Assembly (NCBI RefSeq): GCF_024159265.1
Contig: NZ_JAMYWY010000001.1
Location: 1,798,001 to 1,862,000, forward strand
DNA: 64,000 nt
Direction of reading: 5' to 3'
From: Paenibacillus sp. 1781tsa1
Lineage (GTDB): Bacteria; Bacillota; Bacilli; Paenibacillales; Paenibacillaceae
Positions 24,568 to 33,231 of this stretch are shown in pieces. Position 1 is the first letter of the stretch, and every line of letters starts with the position of its first letter. Below the pieces are notes generated by a model. That model had not been told where the DNA came from. It did not search any database and saw nothing but the letters and a program-made list of their open reading frames with translations. The position numbers and the translations under genes were made by a program.

Positions 24568-25092
24568 ATGGAACAAAGGAATGCGCCAGAGATAAGAATT
24601 GAACAATGGGACGAAGGAGATCTAGGTTTGCTTCGCCAATTAAATTCGCCTGAGATGACAGTACACTTCGGAGGACCAGAGACTGAGGAGAAAATCTTAG
24701 CACGCCATAAGCGCTATTATGAAATTGCACAAAATGGAACTGGGAAAATGTTCAAGATTCTCTTGCTTCCGCATCTTGAAGTCGTGGGTAGTGTAGGGTA
24801 TTGGGATCAGATCTGGAAAGAAGAATCTATTTACGAGATAGGTTGGAGTGTTTTATCTGAATATCAAGGTAGAGGAATAGCGACAGAAGCAACAGCGAAG
24901 GCCATAGCTTCTATTCGTTCTGAAAAGAAGAAACATAAATTTATTCACGCTTTTCCTAAAACCAAGAATCCTGCTTCGAATGCCATTTGTCGTAAGCTGG
25001 GCTTTTCGTATATTGGTGAGTGTGATTTTGAATACCCTGTGGGGACGACCATACAATGTAACGACTGGAGATTGGCAGTGGGGGGAAATTGA
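24568..25092 (+). CDS. GNAT N-acetyltransferase (RimJ/RimL-like)
   Basis: 174 residues from ATG 24568; GAGGTG lies 9 nt upstream. Core GWSVLSEYQGRGIATEAT and TKNPASNAICRKLGFSYIGE are the acetyl-CoA and helix-4 motifs. The FGGPETEEKILARHKRY segment is typical of a broad Bacillus subfamily. Substrate unknown. The hairpin AGAGGGTC-cgaa-GACCCTCT at 24508-24527 separates it from the preceding gene. Confidence 0.75.
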   Translation: MEQRNAPEIRIEQWDEGDLGLLRQLNSPEMTVHFGGPETEEKILARHKRYYEIAQNGTGKMFKILLLPHLEVVGSVGYWDQIWKEESIYEIGWSVLSEYQGRGIATEATAKAIASIRSEKKKHKFIHAFPKTKNPASNAICRKLGFSYIGECDFEYPVGTTIQCNDWRLAVGGN

Positions 25093-25175
25093 AGTCTAAG
25101 GACAATAGAGGCGTTCGAAAGATAGGCATCCATGGTCGGCAATTAATTTTGCATAATAGAATCACATAAAGGAGG

Positions 25176-25292
25176 ATGAAGATCGAGGGTCATATAATTA
25201 AAGAGGGTGTGACGACAAGCCAAGCTTTTAATATTGCTAGTAAGATCAAGTTTATTGAACGCAGGTACATGTTGGACGAGAAGGAGAAGTGA
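25176..25292 (+). CDS. Possible 38-residue ORF before DUF4188 gene
   Basis: ATG at 25176 overlaps its only ribosome-site-like sequence (AAGGAGG), so translation is doubtful. Encodes MKIEGHIIKEGVTTSQAF and a basic/acidic tail ending DEKEK; its stop is 1 nt before the DUF4188 start. Could be the tail of a lost regulator or a coupling leader. Confidence 0.25.
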   Translation: MKIEGHIIKEGVTTSQAFNIASKIKFIERRYMLDEKEK

Positions 25293-25293
25293 C

Positions 25294-25797
25294 GTGCCGA
25301 ACATATATAAGGGAAGATATTCAGCTCAAATTGAGGGAGAATTTGTGGTTTTTATCATTGGAATGAGGATCAATCGTCTGTGGGCTATACATAAATGGCT
25401 GCCTGTTCTACAGTCCATGGGCCCGATGATTAAAGAACTCTATATGAATCCGGAGACCGGATTTCTGAGTACAGAGTATTTTATAAGCTGGCGTGGGGTG
25501 ACGCTACTCCAATACTGGCGCTCTTACGATGAATTGGAGAAATACGCACGGGGCGGAATACACTTGGAAGCTTGGAAAAGATTCAACCGCTCCATTGGTT
25601 CAGATGGAACTGTAGGGATTTATCATGAAACATATAAGGCTCAGTCAGGTTCTTTCGAGACCATATACGCTAACATGCCCAAATTCGGATTAGCTAAAGC
25701 ATTTGAACATGTGCCTTCGACAGGCAAGATGGAGACATCCAGACGCAGAATGGGCGGAGAGAATGACCCGGCCGTGGATACACCAGAGAATCCTTAA
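25294..25797 (+). CDS. DUF4188 protein
   Basis: 167 residues from GTG 25294, with AAGGAG 7 nt upstream. Recognised by VVFIIGMRINRLWAIHKWLP, SWRGVTLLQYWRSYDELEKYAR and FGLAKAFEHVPSTG, the hallmark segments of DUF4188. The fold is a dimeric ferredoxin-like barrel related to antibiotic-biosynthesis monooxygenases. Substrate unknown. Confidence 0.8.
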   Translation: MPNIYKGRYSAQIEGEFVVFIIGMRINRLWAIHKWLPVLQSMGPMIKELYMNPETGFLSTEYFISWRGVTLLQYWRSYDELEKYARGGIHLEAWKRFNRSIGSDGTVGIYHETYKAQSGSFETIYANMPKFGLAKAFEHVPSTGKMETSRRRMGGENDPAVDTPENP

Positions 25798-25822
25798 ATT
25801 AGTGAATAGAGAGGAGCATGTT

Positions 25823-26323
25823 ATGAAGGCTAGAATTCGACCAGAAGATATATATTCAAAGCAATTAAGTTGGTTATGTATTGAACCGATGCTTGTTGCC
25901 GTACGGGGCAGAGATATGGCCGCCAAAACAGAGATATACCGACAGTTACATGAGGGGCAACAAGCTTTATTTATGTTCTATTCTTATCATAATCACACGA
26001 AGAGTCTGGCGGAATTTTATTGGTTTTCGGCGTATAACATCATTGAGATTAAGAGTTGGAATGGAATTAAAAAAGGGATGCACTTTTTCCGTTTAGATGA
26101 GATGGTAACTGTACTGGATCAGATCGAATACCTGATTACGGACCACAATAGAGTGGATGAAACGTGGCGTGAGGTGCTGCCAACGGATCTGGAGAAGGAC
26201 CCGACCCTACTTCAGAGAACAGAAGCATTATATGCTACTTATCAAGCCGTGGCACAAGAAGCTATTACACACATGAACGAGATGATCCTGCAAAATCAGG
26301 AGATGTATCTGGAGATTGATTAA
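25823..26323 (+). CDS. Hypothetical protein
   Basis: 166 residues from ATG 25823, preceded by GAGAGGAG; a longer frame from 25703 overlaps the DUF4188 gene and is not needed. Soluble, with AKTEIYRQLHEGQQALFMFY and a helical C-terminus. Lies 25 nt after the DUF4188 gene and is likely co-transcribed. No family recognised. Confidence 0.6.
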   Translation: MKARIRPEDIYSKQLSWLCIEPMLVAVRGRDMAAKTEIYRQLHEGQQALFMFYSYHNHTKSLAEFYWFSAYNIIEIKSWNGIKKGMHFFRLDEMVTVLDQIEYLITDHNRVDETWREVLPTDLEKDPTLLQRTEALYATYQAVAQEAITHMNEMILQNQEMYLEID

Positions 26324-26465
26324 CGTTAACCTAGCACCATTATATGAAAAGAATAACTCATGCCTTGAATGCTCCGTCATCGCTTTTTATTTTTATGCTA
26401 GAATAGATAGCAGGAAAAAAGCGGAAGAGTTAAATAACATTCTCAAGTAGGCAGGGAGTGCACGT

Positions 26466-26864
26466 ATGAACGAGGAAGAACTGTTGCAGCTGTACGGATT
26501 GGAACCTTATGAGGTTAACCGGAAGGATATCCGGCAGCTGCTTCACCAAGAGATAGAGAATCGAAACTTAGAGGATAACGAAGTTCTGAAACTATTGTGC
26601 ATTATGTTGTTCTGTATCGGAAATGTAGAGGACACCACGCTGATCTGGCAGGCCAAACAGAAAAATCAGGATACAAGCAGTTATATTGATGTGCAGTTAT
26701 TATGTGGTGCAGGGTATGAGGAGACATTGTTTTACCTGGAAAATATGGATGGGGAACAGGCGCATGAGGAGTTACTGTACCTTAGACAGTGCGAGCCGTA
26801 TGATTTTGTTAATTTTTCCAAAGTGGAATGGGTCTCGGACTATAAAAGATATTACGGTGTTTGA
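26466..26864 (+). CDS. Hypothetical helical protein
   Basis: 132 residues, acidic, nearly all alpha-helical, with HEAT/TPR-like spacing (LLCIMLFCIGNVEDTTLIWQ, then SYIDVQLLCGAGYEETLFYL). Preceded by an extended -10 (TGCTAGAAT at 26395-26403) and GCAGGGAG before the ATG. Such proteins in Bacillota often accompany a partner of the kind encoded next. Function unknown. Confidence 0.55.
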   Translation: MNEEELLQLYGLEPYEVNRKDIRQLLHQEIENRNLEDNEVLKLLCIMLFCIGNVEDTTLIWQAKQKNQDTSSYIDVQLLCGAGYEETLFYLENMDGEQAHEELLYLRQCEPYDFVNFSKVEWVSDYKRYYGV

Positions 26865-26904
26865 GGATACACGAGTTAACGGACATATTGGAAGGAGAGG
26901 GAGT

Positions 26905-27288
26905 ATGCCAAGTTTGCATGACAACATCATATTAAGTTACGAAGTAGATTTAGAGAACGGAAGAATCAAGATGCGTACTCGTTCAAGTCATGATGTGCCG
27001 AAAAATATGGATGTTTTATTCTCTGGTGTTATGGCCCATTCGTTTGATACACCGCTGCATGGCAGCATTATTTTCGATCTGGATGAGAGGGATCTAAAGC
27101 ATTTTATCCCATATAATCGCGAGTTATTGGAATCGGGGAAAGGCCAAGGCTGGCCTGTCAGTTATGAGTCCTATGACGAATTGCAAATCCGGCTAATCAA
27201 GGAGAAATACAAGTACATGGTGATCTCATCCTCGTATGGATTGAGTGGTTGGGTTCTGGCGAAGAGCGTAGAGATTCAGTGCAATTGA
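26905..27288 (+). CDS. Hypothetical beta-rich protein
   Basis: 127 residues from ATG 26905, with AAGGAGAGGG upstream; the longer frame from 26686 overlaps the previous gene. Begins MPSLHDNIILSYEVDLENG, a 'LHD' opening seen in small Bacillota proteins, several of them near immunity genes. Soluble. Pairs with the helical protein 41 nt upstream. Confidence 0.55.
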   Translation: MPSLHDNIILSYEVDLENGRIKMRTRSSHDVPKNMDVLFSGVMAHSFDTPLHGSIIFDLDERDLKHFIPYNRELLESGKGQGWPVSYESYDELQIRLIKEKYKYMVISSSYGLSGWVLAKSVEIQCN

Positions 27289-27530
27289 GACTTAACCCAT
27301 TAAGAAATAGGATATTTCCAATAAGTATGTCAGTGAAAACTTAGAATTTTGGTGTTTTCAATGTATTTGGAAGATAAGTTGGCCGTGAGTCCTCATTAGG
27401 ACGACTTATGATAATTAAATTTAGACAGCCTGCAAGTAATTGGCTGAACTAACTGGCAGGTTAGTTTAATGAAAAGGGAATAATATACCTCATATAGAGT
27501 ACTTTATCTTTAAAAAGGGAGGGGAACACA

Positions 27531-28013
27531 TTGCATAGTATGATGAACAAGAGACAATTTATTGAGATGACAGTTAAAGAACAATATTCTGTAGTATTTA
27601 AAGTTAATAATCGAGATGAATTTTTCCGTGGTGTTGCTAAAGAATTAAAGGAAGACCGCCTATTTGTTGAAACAGAAGAAGGTAAAAACTTTAAAGTTAA
27701 AATGGATGATATCATTGAGATTTATGCTATCAAGTCTTCATCTCCAGGGCATAGTGCTATCCAATCCCATAGTTTGATTAAAGGTAGCAAGGATGACCTT
27801 GAAAACCTTGTACTCCAGTTTGAAAGTTTAAATGACGATGTAAAGAAACAAATTACCTCTTCTTTATCAAAAGTGCTTAGTAAGCATGTGATCATTTCGA
27901 AAATGGATATAACTTCATACAATGTATCTGAAATTGAAATGATTACTAATACGATAAATGGATATCTACTCACTATTAAAACACTGGATATTCGTTCCGA
28001 ATTTTTCGAATGA
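27531..28013 (+). CDS. Hypothetical protein
   Basis: 160 residues from TTG 27531 (or ATG 27540/27543); AGGGAGGGG is 6-8 nt upstream of the TTG. An N-terminal beta domain (YSVVFKVNNRDEFFRGVAK), with a phrase like a small SH3 barrel (FKVKMDDIIEIYAI), is followed by a helical C-terminus. It is A/T-richer than its neighbours, hinting at a different origin. Preceded by 240 nt with only an imperfect hairpin (CCTGC ... GCAGG, 27430-27463). Confidence 0.5.
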   Translation: MHSMMNKRQFIEMTVKEQYSVVFKVNNRDEFFRGVAKELKEDRLFVETEEGKNFKVKMDDIIEIYAIKSSSPGHSAIQSHSLIKGSKDDLENLVLQFESLNDDVKKQITSSLSKVLSKHVIISKMDITSYNVSEIEMITNTINGYLLTIKTLDIRSEFFE

Positions 28014-28136
28014 TACAACCAAAAGACTTTTTTTGGGAAAGGGCTAGATCACAATTGAGAATAGCTTAAGGGAGGGGAAATTATAAACGCTAAAATAGCA
28101 GGTCCGGAACTGTCGAAAATCCTGAGAGGTGAGTAT

Positions 28137-28340
28137 GTGAAAGAAGTAATTAAAAATGTTCTATTAGGTACTGTAGTTTTTGTTGTTGGCTTTTCCATTA
28201 TTATTCTTCTTACAAGCTCCGATATTGAAGCTGAACATACATATTATGCTGCCATAGCATATGCTCTTTTATACTTAGCCAGTGTTATATCTGTCTGCAC
28301 CGCGGTTCTCCTTAAAAAGATGACTCAATTAAAAAAGTGA
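28137..28340 (+). CDS. Two-helix membrane microprotein
   Basis: 67 residues from GTG 28137, with GAGGTGAG upstream. Two transmembrane segments (about 8-27 and 38-58) joined by a short acidic loop SSDIEAEH, and a basic C-terminus KKMTQLKK facing the cytosol. Function unknown. Downstream 28352-28373 is a perfect hairpin ACTAACG-ggaaa-CGTTAGT without a T-run. Confidence 0.5.
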   Translation: MKEVIKNVLLGTVVFVVGFSIIILLTSSDIEAEHTYYAAIAYALLYLASVISVCTAVLLKKMTQLKK

Positions 28341-28541
28341 AATTATTCTTCAACTAACGGGAAACGTTAGTGAAAGAGTCAATGAGCAGTCTGTAGTATT
28401 GTAGACGGTTCATATTTCGTGAGTTATCCATTTGTTTTTGAAGATATCGAGATCATAATGAAGTGCTCATCACGTATTGGAAGCATAATTTTACCAAATG
28501 GAAAACTTATGGGTTAAGTCGCAAGAAACGGGGGGAATTCG

Positions 28542-28889
28542 ATGAGGCGTAAATATTCACAGCGAGGCGTAAAGAGGGGCGCAGGACTAAGAACGGCCAT
28601 GGTTGTATTTGTTGTTCTGCTCGTTATTCTAGTCATGACCAATCCAAACGAAGAGAAATTTGTTGCATGGCTCGCAAGTGAATATGATATCCATTCTTCG
28701 TATAATGTAAGTGAAGGCAGGATGTTCACGCAGACGATTGACGGTGAGGAAAAGATACTTCACTATAAAGGTGGACATATACGCCATATGGGAATCTTTT
28801 CAACGTATAGTTATCTTTTCTCGGATCATGAAGAAAAAGAAATCCAGATTGAAGCGGTCGGCATAATGAATATGCTATGGAATCGATAG
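28542..28889 (+). CDS. DUF4359-like membrane-anchored protein
   Basis: 115 residues: basic N-terminus (RRKYSQRGVKRG), one transmembrane helix, then LVMTNPNEEKFVAWLASEY, which matches the TNPS.E.Y/F..W phrase of the DUF4359 family. The remainder is extracytoplasmic, ending with GIFSTYSYLF and a short helix. Function unknown. Confidence 0.55.
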   Translation: MRRKYSQRGVKRGAGLRTAMVVFVVLLVILVMTNPNEEKFVAWLASEYDIHSSYNVSEGRMFTQTIDGEEKILHYKGGHIRHMGIFSTYSYLFSDHEEKEIQIEAVGIMNMLWNR

Positions 28890-28941
28890 GTAGATTGACT
28901 ATGGACAGTTAAAAAAGTTAGGAAAAAGTTCTGCTGATATC

Positions 28942-28985
28942 CACGCTCTATGCATGATGTAACTTGTGCAGAGAAGCGTGTTTTT
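28942..28985 (+). terminator. Intrinsic terminator
   Basis: CACGCTCT pairs with AGAG(a)AGCGTG, followed by T5. Confidence 0.55.
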
Positions 28986-29128
28986 GGCGTGAGATGCCTT
29001 ATACGTTGGAATGGCTAATTTCGTTCGTTCGCAAATCCCACATTATGGGTTATGATGTACCTTGAAAGAAAATTTTACATAGATAGGAAGTATTCTTATG
29101 TAGACGATTGGTGATTGGAGGACGGAAT

Positions 29129-29638
29129 ATGAAAAAGTTAACCCTAGTTTCATTATTATTTCTACTTCTGGTTGCATGTCAGAACAAGGGAAACACTGAC
29201 GATGCACAGCAATCAATAGACTCCTCACCCTTAAATGTCACAGAAAAAGAGACACAACAGAATGAAGGAATATCGACATCCCAAGAGAAGGAAGAAATCC
29301 CACCAGTGTATCTCGATGAAACAAACTATACCGGGGACCAATTGGAAATTGTCAAACTTATGAATGCACGTATGCGTTATTTATACGAAAGTGACGAAAA
29401 GGGGTATAAGAATCTGTTTGATCCACAGTCTCCTATATCGGGCATGGGAAGATACAAAATTCGAAAGATTACTTCCATAAGCGATATTGTCATTCAAGAG
29501 CAGAAGAAACTCTTCCAGGTAGCTGTAACGATTACTGAACTAAGAGAGAACGATAAGGAATATATCAATACGATGGTGTTTTGGAAAAAGAAACAAGATG
29601 GCGATTTTGCGCAATGGGTTATTGCAGATATTGATTAA
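29129..29638 (+). CDS. Predicted lipoprotein
   Basis: 169 residues from ATG 29129, with GGAGG upstream. Signal peptide MKKLTLVSLLFLLLVAC with lipobox LVAC, then a disordered Ser/Thr/Glu-rich spacer, then a soluble domain resembling small cystatin/NTF2-like folds (YKIRKITSISDIVIQE...). Function unknown. Confidence 0.65.
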   Translation: MKKLTLVSLLFLLLVACQNKGNTDDAQQSIDSSPLNVTEKETQQNEGISTSQEKEEIPPVYLDETNYTGDQLEIVKLMNARMRYLYESDEKGYKNLFDPQSPISGMGRYKIRKITSISDIVIQEQKKLFQVAVTITELRENDKEYINTMVFWKKKQDGDFAQWVIADID

Positions 29639-29706
29639 TAACATCGTCTCTGACACATGGAAGATCTATATCTTCACATTCACACAACGTAAAGGATGAT
29701 GTAATA

Positions 29707-30546
29707 ATGGCTAGACGCTTAGTGCTTATTGAAGGATTACCTGGTTCAGGCAAGTCAACAATTGCCAAAATGGTATCCGAAATTTTGATAGAAAAGGGCA
29801 AGGAGGTACAACTATTTCAAGAAGGCAACCTGGATCACCCTGCTGATTACGAAGGTGTGGCTTACTATGATGCTGGAGACTTCGAGTCCTTATTGAAAAC
29901 GCATGAAGAATACAGAGAGATTCTGGAAAGCCATGCCACTGCTCATGATCAAGGATACCTGATTCCTTATCGTAAGATGAGAGAACAATGGGGAATAGAG
30001 CTTCCCGATCACGTTGTACAGGATATTTTCAGCCGAGATATTTACGAAATTCCTTTTGAGCAAAATGTGAAGCTGATCACCGAGAAGTGGCAAGATTTCA
30101 CCCAGAACGTGTTAAGCACGAAGGATGACTGCATCACGATATTTGAGTGTTGTTTTATCCAGAATCCACTAACCATGGGTCTAGTAAAGTGCAATCAATC
30201 CAAAGAGAAGAATGTGCAGTATGTATTGGAACTGGGTCGTATCATTCATGCTCTGAATCCGCTTCTCATCTATATCGACCAGAAGAATATATCCTATACC
30301 TTTGATAAGGCAGTTCGTGAAAGACCGAAGGAATGGTCAGAAGGTTTTATTAACTATTATACGAATCAGGGTTTTGGGCAAGCGCAGGGTTATCATGGTT
30401 TTCAGGGTACGGTACAAGTTTTACAGGAAAGAAAGAAGCTGGAGTCCGAAATCTATGGCTTACTTCAGATGGATAAGGAATGGCTGGATAACTCGGATTA
30501 TGACCTGGAGGTTTGTAGACGCAAACTGGAAAAAATTCTGGAGTAA
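29707..30546 (+). CDS. P-loop kinase-like protein
   Basis: 279 residues. Walker A is IEGLPGSGKSTIA at the N-terminus, like thymidylate or adenylylsulfate kinases, but the remainder (YRKMREQWGIELPD, IFECCFIQNPLTMGLVK, NPLLIYIDQKN) belongs to a larger Bacillota family of unknown substrate. It includes an acid-base candidate in DDCITIFECC. Soluble, single gene. Confidence 0.65.
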   Translation: MARRLVLIEGLPGSGKSTIAKMVSEILIEKGKEVQLFQEGNLDHPADYEGVAYYDAGDFESLLKTHEEYREILESHATAHDQGYLIPYRKMREQWGIELPDHVVQDIFSRDIYEIPFEQNVKLITEKWQDFTQNVLSTKDDCITIFECCFIQNPLTMGLVKCNQSKEKNVQYVLELGRIIHALNPLLIYIDQKNISYTFDKAVRERPKEWSEGFINYYTNQGFGQAQGYHGFQGTVQVLQERKKLESEIYGLLQMDKEWLDNSDYDLEVCRRKLEKILE

Positions 30547-30589
30547 CCTTACGAAGCTAAGAACATCGAGAGCAGGTGAACAAAACAAC

Positions 30590-30740
30590 ATGAAAAAAAC
30601 GTTATTTGAGCTTGTAAATGAAGTCGAAGATGAAGTGACCTTTGTGGCTTTCCTGCAACAATTTTGAAACGAAGGCGGAAGCAGTTCGGTTTGCAGAACA
30701 GGTCAGAACATATATGAAAACTGCTCAGCATAATACATAA
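30590..30740 (+). pseudogene. Short frameshifted gene remnant
   Basis: MKKTLFELVNEVEDEVTF plus VAFLQQF stops at TGA 30665. Shifting by one base at 30662-30663 continues as ETKAEAVRFAEQVRTYMKTAQHNT to a stop at 30740. Both parts have coding character, so a single small protein of about 50 residues was probably disrupted, or an internal segment was lost. Family not assigned. Confidence 0.4.
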
Positions 30741-30755
30741 CGGAGGTTTATTGGC

Positions 30756-30941
30756 ATGATTTTGTTGGAAGTAGCATTGATAGTTGTAACAGCTTTATTG
30801 TTAGGGATTGGTGCAAAAAGTAAAAGGAAACTTTTGCTTAAATGGGGTATAGCCAGTTTGATTTTATTGCTCGGACTCGTTATTTTTTCATTCATCACGG
30901 GATTTATAGATGGAGTGTCCGATGGATGGTCAGCAAGATGA
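30756..30941 (+). CDS. Membrane microprotein
   Basis: 61 residues; GGAGG precedes the ATG. Two hydrophobic segments (1-18 and 27-50) separated by basic KSKRKLLLK, and ending DGVSDGWSAR. Function unknown. Confidence 0.5.
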   Translation: MILLEVALIVVTALLLGIGAKSKRKLLLKWGIASLILLLGLVIFSFITGFIDGVSDGWSAR

Positions 30942-30994
30942 GTATTTAGAGAACAAAAATATATTGGTGGAGCATCTTCAGGAATAGAGGGCTT

Positions 30995-31561
30995 ATGAAC
31001 GTTACATTTATTCGTCATGGTCACGGTGAACACTTGTTAGATTATCCTAACCAATTAAATTGCCTGCATCCTGGTCTCACTGAATTGGGAAAGAGTCAGG
31101 TTATAGCATTGCGTAAACAAGTGAATTTTTCTCCTGAAGACACCATCTTGGTTAGTCCAACGAAACGTACTATCGAAACAGCATGCTTGCTTGCCCCAAC
31201 CAGCAATCTTATGTTCAGCCCGTTGGTTGGCCCAAGAATGTTTCCTCAGAATCCGGAGTTTGTTCCTTTCGTCTGCGATCAGATCTATTCCAAGGAAGAA
31301 CTCAGCCATCAGTACACTGACATAAAAATGATTGAGTTGGGTTTGGATTGTTGGGAAGAAAGTATTAATCAGATGGATGCATGTCGATTCAAGATATTAG
31401 CTGAACAGCTTCTGGAATGGTGCAGGCAACAGAGTGGAAACACGTTTGTCATTTCCCATGATGGCACGATTACTAACTACAGGATGTTGCTCGGAGAACA
31501 AGGGTTAAGCAAAAGTGATTTTCTTGGTGAGGCCGGGCAGTACACAATGAGGAACGTTTAA
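30995..31561 (+). CDS. Histidine phosphatase family protein
   Basis: 188 residues. MNVTFIRHGHGEHLLD holds the catalytic RHG; VSPTKRTIETA is the phosphate pocket; FVISHDGTITNYR holds the second His. A distinct subfamily from the gene at 13975, sharing only the superfamily core. Substrate unknown. Confidence 0.75.
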   Translation: MNVTFIRHGHGEHLLDYPNQLNCLHPGLTELGKSQVIALRKQVNFSPEDTILVSPTKRTIETACLLAPTSNLMFSPLVGPRMFPQNPEFVPFVCDQIYSKEELSHQYTDIKMIELGLDCWEESINQMDACRFKILAEQLLEWCRQQSGNTFVISHDGTITNYRMLLGEQGLSKSDFLGEAGQYTMRNV

Positions 31562-31581
31562 CGATTGAAGGAGATCCCATC

Positions 31582-31697
31582 ATGACTTATTTTCCTAATA
31601 TAGAGACTGAACGATTGCACTTTCGAGAGTTAACCATTGCGGAACGAAGGTTGTGTATGAACATTTCGCTGAACCGGATGTAACCCGGTTTATGTAA
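31582..31697 (+). pseudogene. GNAT N-terminal remnant, frameshifted and truncated
   Basis: GAAGGAG then ATG: MTYFPNIETERLHFREL is the classic RimJ/RimL N-terminus. The frame then ends at TAA 31681; a one-base shift gives VYEHFAEPDVTRFM and a stop at 31697. The acetyl-CoA domain is absent altogether; the deaminase gene begins 50 nt later. Confidence 0.6.
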
Positions 31698-31745
31698 AAG
31701 GAATCTGTTTGTAAGTGACTATAACTGTGCTTAGGGGGTTCTTTA

Positions 31746-32258
31746 ATGAAGTTATCGGATTATGAATATTTAACTTTGGCTATGGAAGAAGCAGAGCAAT
31801 CGCTTATTGAAGGAACGTATCCGATTGGTGCGATAATCGTGGATGTGGATGGAAATGTCGTGAGTAAAGGCAGGAACAGGGTCTACTCTACGTGCGATCC
31901 CACCGCACATGCTGAAGTGGATGCCATTCGTCGAGCAGGAAAACATTTGCTGGATGTAGAGAAGAAGAGATACACGAAGAACGATCTGACACTGTATACT
32001 ACCTGTGAACCTTGTCCTATGTGTTCTTGTACCATACTAATGTCTGGTATTAAAAAGATTGTATGGGCAGCGGATGATGAAGAGTACGGAGGGCTTCGAC
32101 GGTTCAAGGAAGGACCTCATTTTATCCATATGTTTGATACGCTATCCTGTGTTGCAGCACCATACCTTGATCTGGAAAACAGACAGAGAGCCTTACTCGC
32201 CAAATGGAATATTAGTAGAGGAGTGCTTCATACAGAGTGGGAGATTCCAAAACAATGA
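31746..32258 (+). CDS. Nucleoside/tRNA-adenosine deaminase-like
   Basis: 170 residues. The zinc and catalytic signature is complete: HAEVDAI (His and Glu) and CEPCPMCSC (two Cys). Family members deaminate guanine, cytosine or tRNA adenosine-34. The C-terminal segment with AKWNISRG differs from TadA, so a free-base or nucleoside substrate is more likely. The next gene overlaps the stop by 4 nt. Confidence 0.78.
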   Translation: MKLSDYEYLTLAMEEAEQSLIEGTYPIGAIIVDVDGNVVSKGRNRVYSTCDPTAHAEVDAIRRAGKHLLDVEKKRYTKNDLTLYTTCEPCPMCSCTILMSGIKKIVWAADDEEYGGLRRFKEGPHFIHMFDTLSCVAAPYLDLENRQRALLAKWNISRGVLHTEWEIPKQ

Positions 32259-32629
32259 AATCTGTAACGTTCTCTATCCTGTTATCCAGTGTCGTTTTGG
32301 GTATCTCCTTTATCATTGGCTGTATAATTTTAACCACTCATGAGAGAAATAGTGAACTGACTCATGCAGTAGGACAAGAAGTACCTAACGATAAAGTATT
32401 ATTGACGATGCAAGAAACTGCAGAGTATCTGAGTATGACTGAAGAACAGGTAATGAGTATTATTAAGGCAGAGCAAGGGAGTTTCACGGTGGCAGGTTTC
32501 TTTGATGGAAGAATGTTTCCGTTCATTAAGGTTCAGGATAAATTTTTTGTGAGTAGGGTTGAGTTGGACTTGTGGGTTCAGGAAGCATCTGCAAATCACA
32601 GAAGATATATTAACGGGCAGATGCAGTAG
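32255..32629 (+). CDS. Membrane-anchored excisionase-type HTH protein
   Basis: 124 residues from ATG 32255, overlapping the deaminase stop (ATGA). One N-terminal transmembrane segment (about 4-26), a short linker, then LLTMQETAEYLSMTEEQVMSII followed by a wing and FVSRVELDLWV. This is the excisionase/MerR-like HTH_17 fold, here tethered to the membrane. The DNA-binding fold may be used for protein contacts. Function unknown. Confidence 0.6.
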   Translation: MKSVTFSILLSSVVLGISFIIGCIILTTHERNSELTHAVGQEVPNDKVLLTMQETAEYLSMTEEQVMSIIKAEQGSFTVAGFFDGRMFPFIKVQDKFFVSRVELDLWVQEASANHRRYINGQMQ

Positions 32630-32669
32630 TCTATGGAATGGTGGCATAATCCTAAGGAGATGAATTCAC

Positions 32670-33211
32670 ATGGAATTCGTGGGACAGAAAATTAAAATAA
32701 CTACAGTTACAGAACAAGACCTCAACTTCATGGGTCAACTTGAATGTGACACAAGCATATGGAGTTTTGAGGAAACTGTTGAAACGGATGAGGAAAAGGC
32801 CCGTGAGAAATATCGCAGCCATTTTGCTGTCGCAGATGAGAAACCGTATGCTTATGATTTCGTTATACGGCGCATGAATGATCCAGAGGATACACCCATT
32901 GTATCGTTCAGTTGTGGAGTTACGTGGATCACCGAAAAAGCTGGGAACTTGGATACGCTGTGCTTTCTGAATATGCAGGTAGAGGATACGGGAGTGAAGC
33001 TACCCGACTTTTGCTACAATTTGCATTCCAAGAGTTACAAGCTCATAAGGTCATTGGCATGTGCAATTCACAAAACGTTCGCTCAGCCGCACTGATGCAA
33101 CATGTGGGTATGACACGGGAGGCCGTCTTCCAGGAAGAACTATGGTGGAACAATCAATGGACAGACCAGTATTTTTACTCGATTTTGGATAGAGAGTTTA
33201 AGCCAGTTTGA
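32670..33211 (+). pseudogene. GNAT acetyltransferase with 1-nt deletion
   Basis: Frame 1 from ATG 32670 runs to about PEDTPIVS. The correct continuation, QLWSYVDHRKSWELGYAVLS and GRGYGSEATRLLLQ, is in another frame to 33211. Restoring one base near 32907-32910 joins both in a 180-residue GNAT with an intact acetyl-CoA motif. In the present sequence frame 1 stops at 33095 as nonsense. Recently broken gene or assembly error. Confidence 0.75.
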
Positions 33212-33231
33212 CATGTACGGGAGGAAATAAG

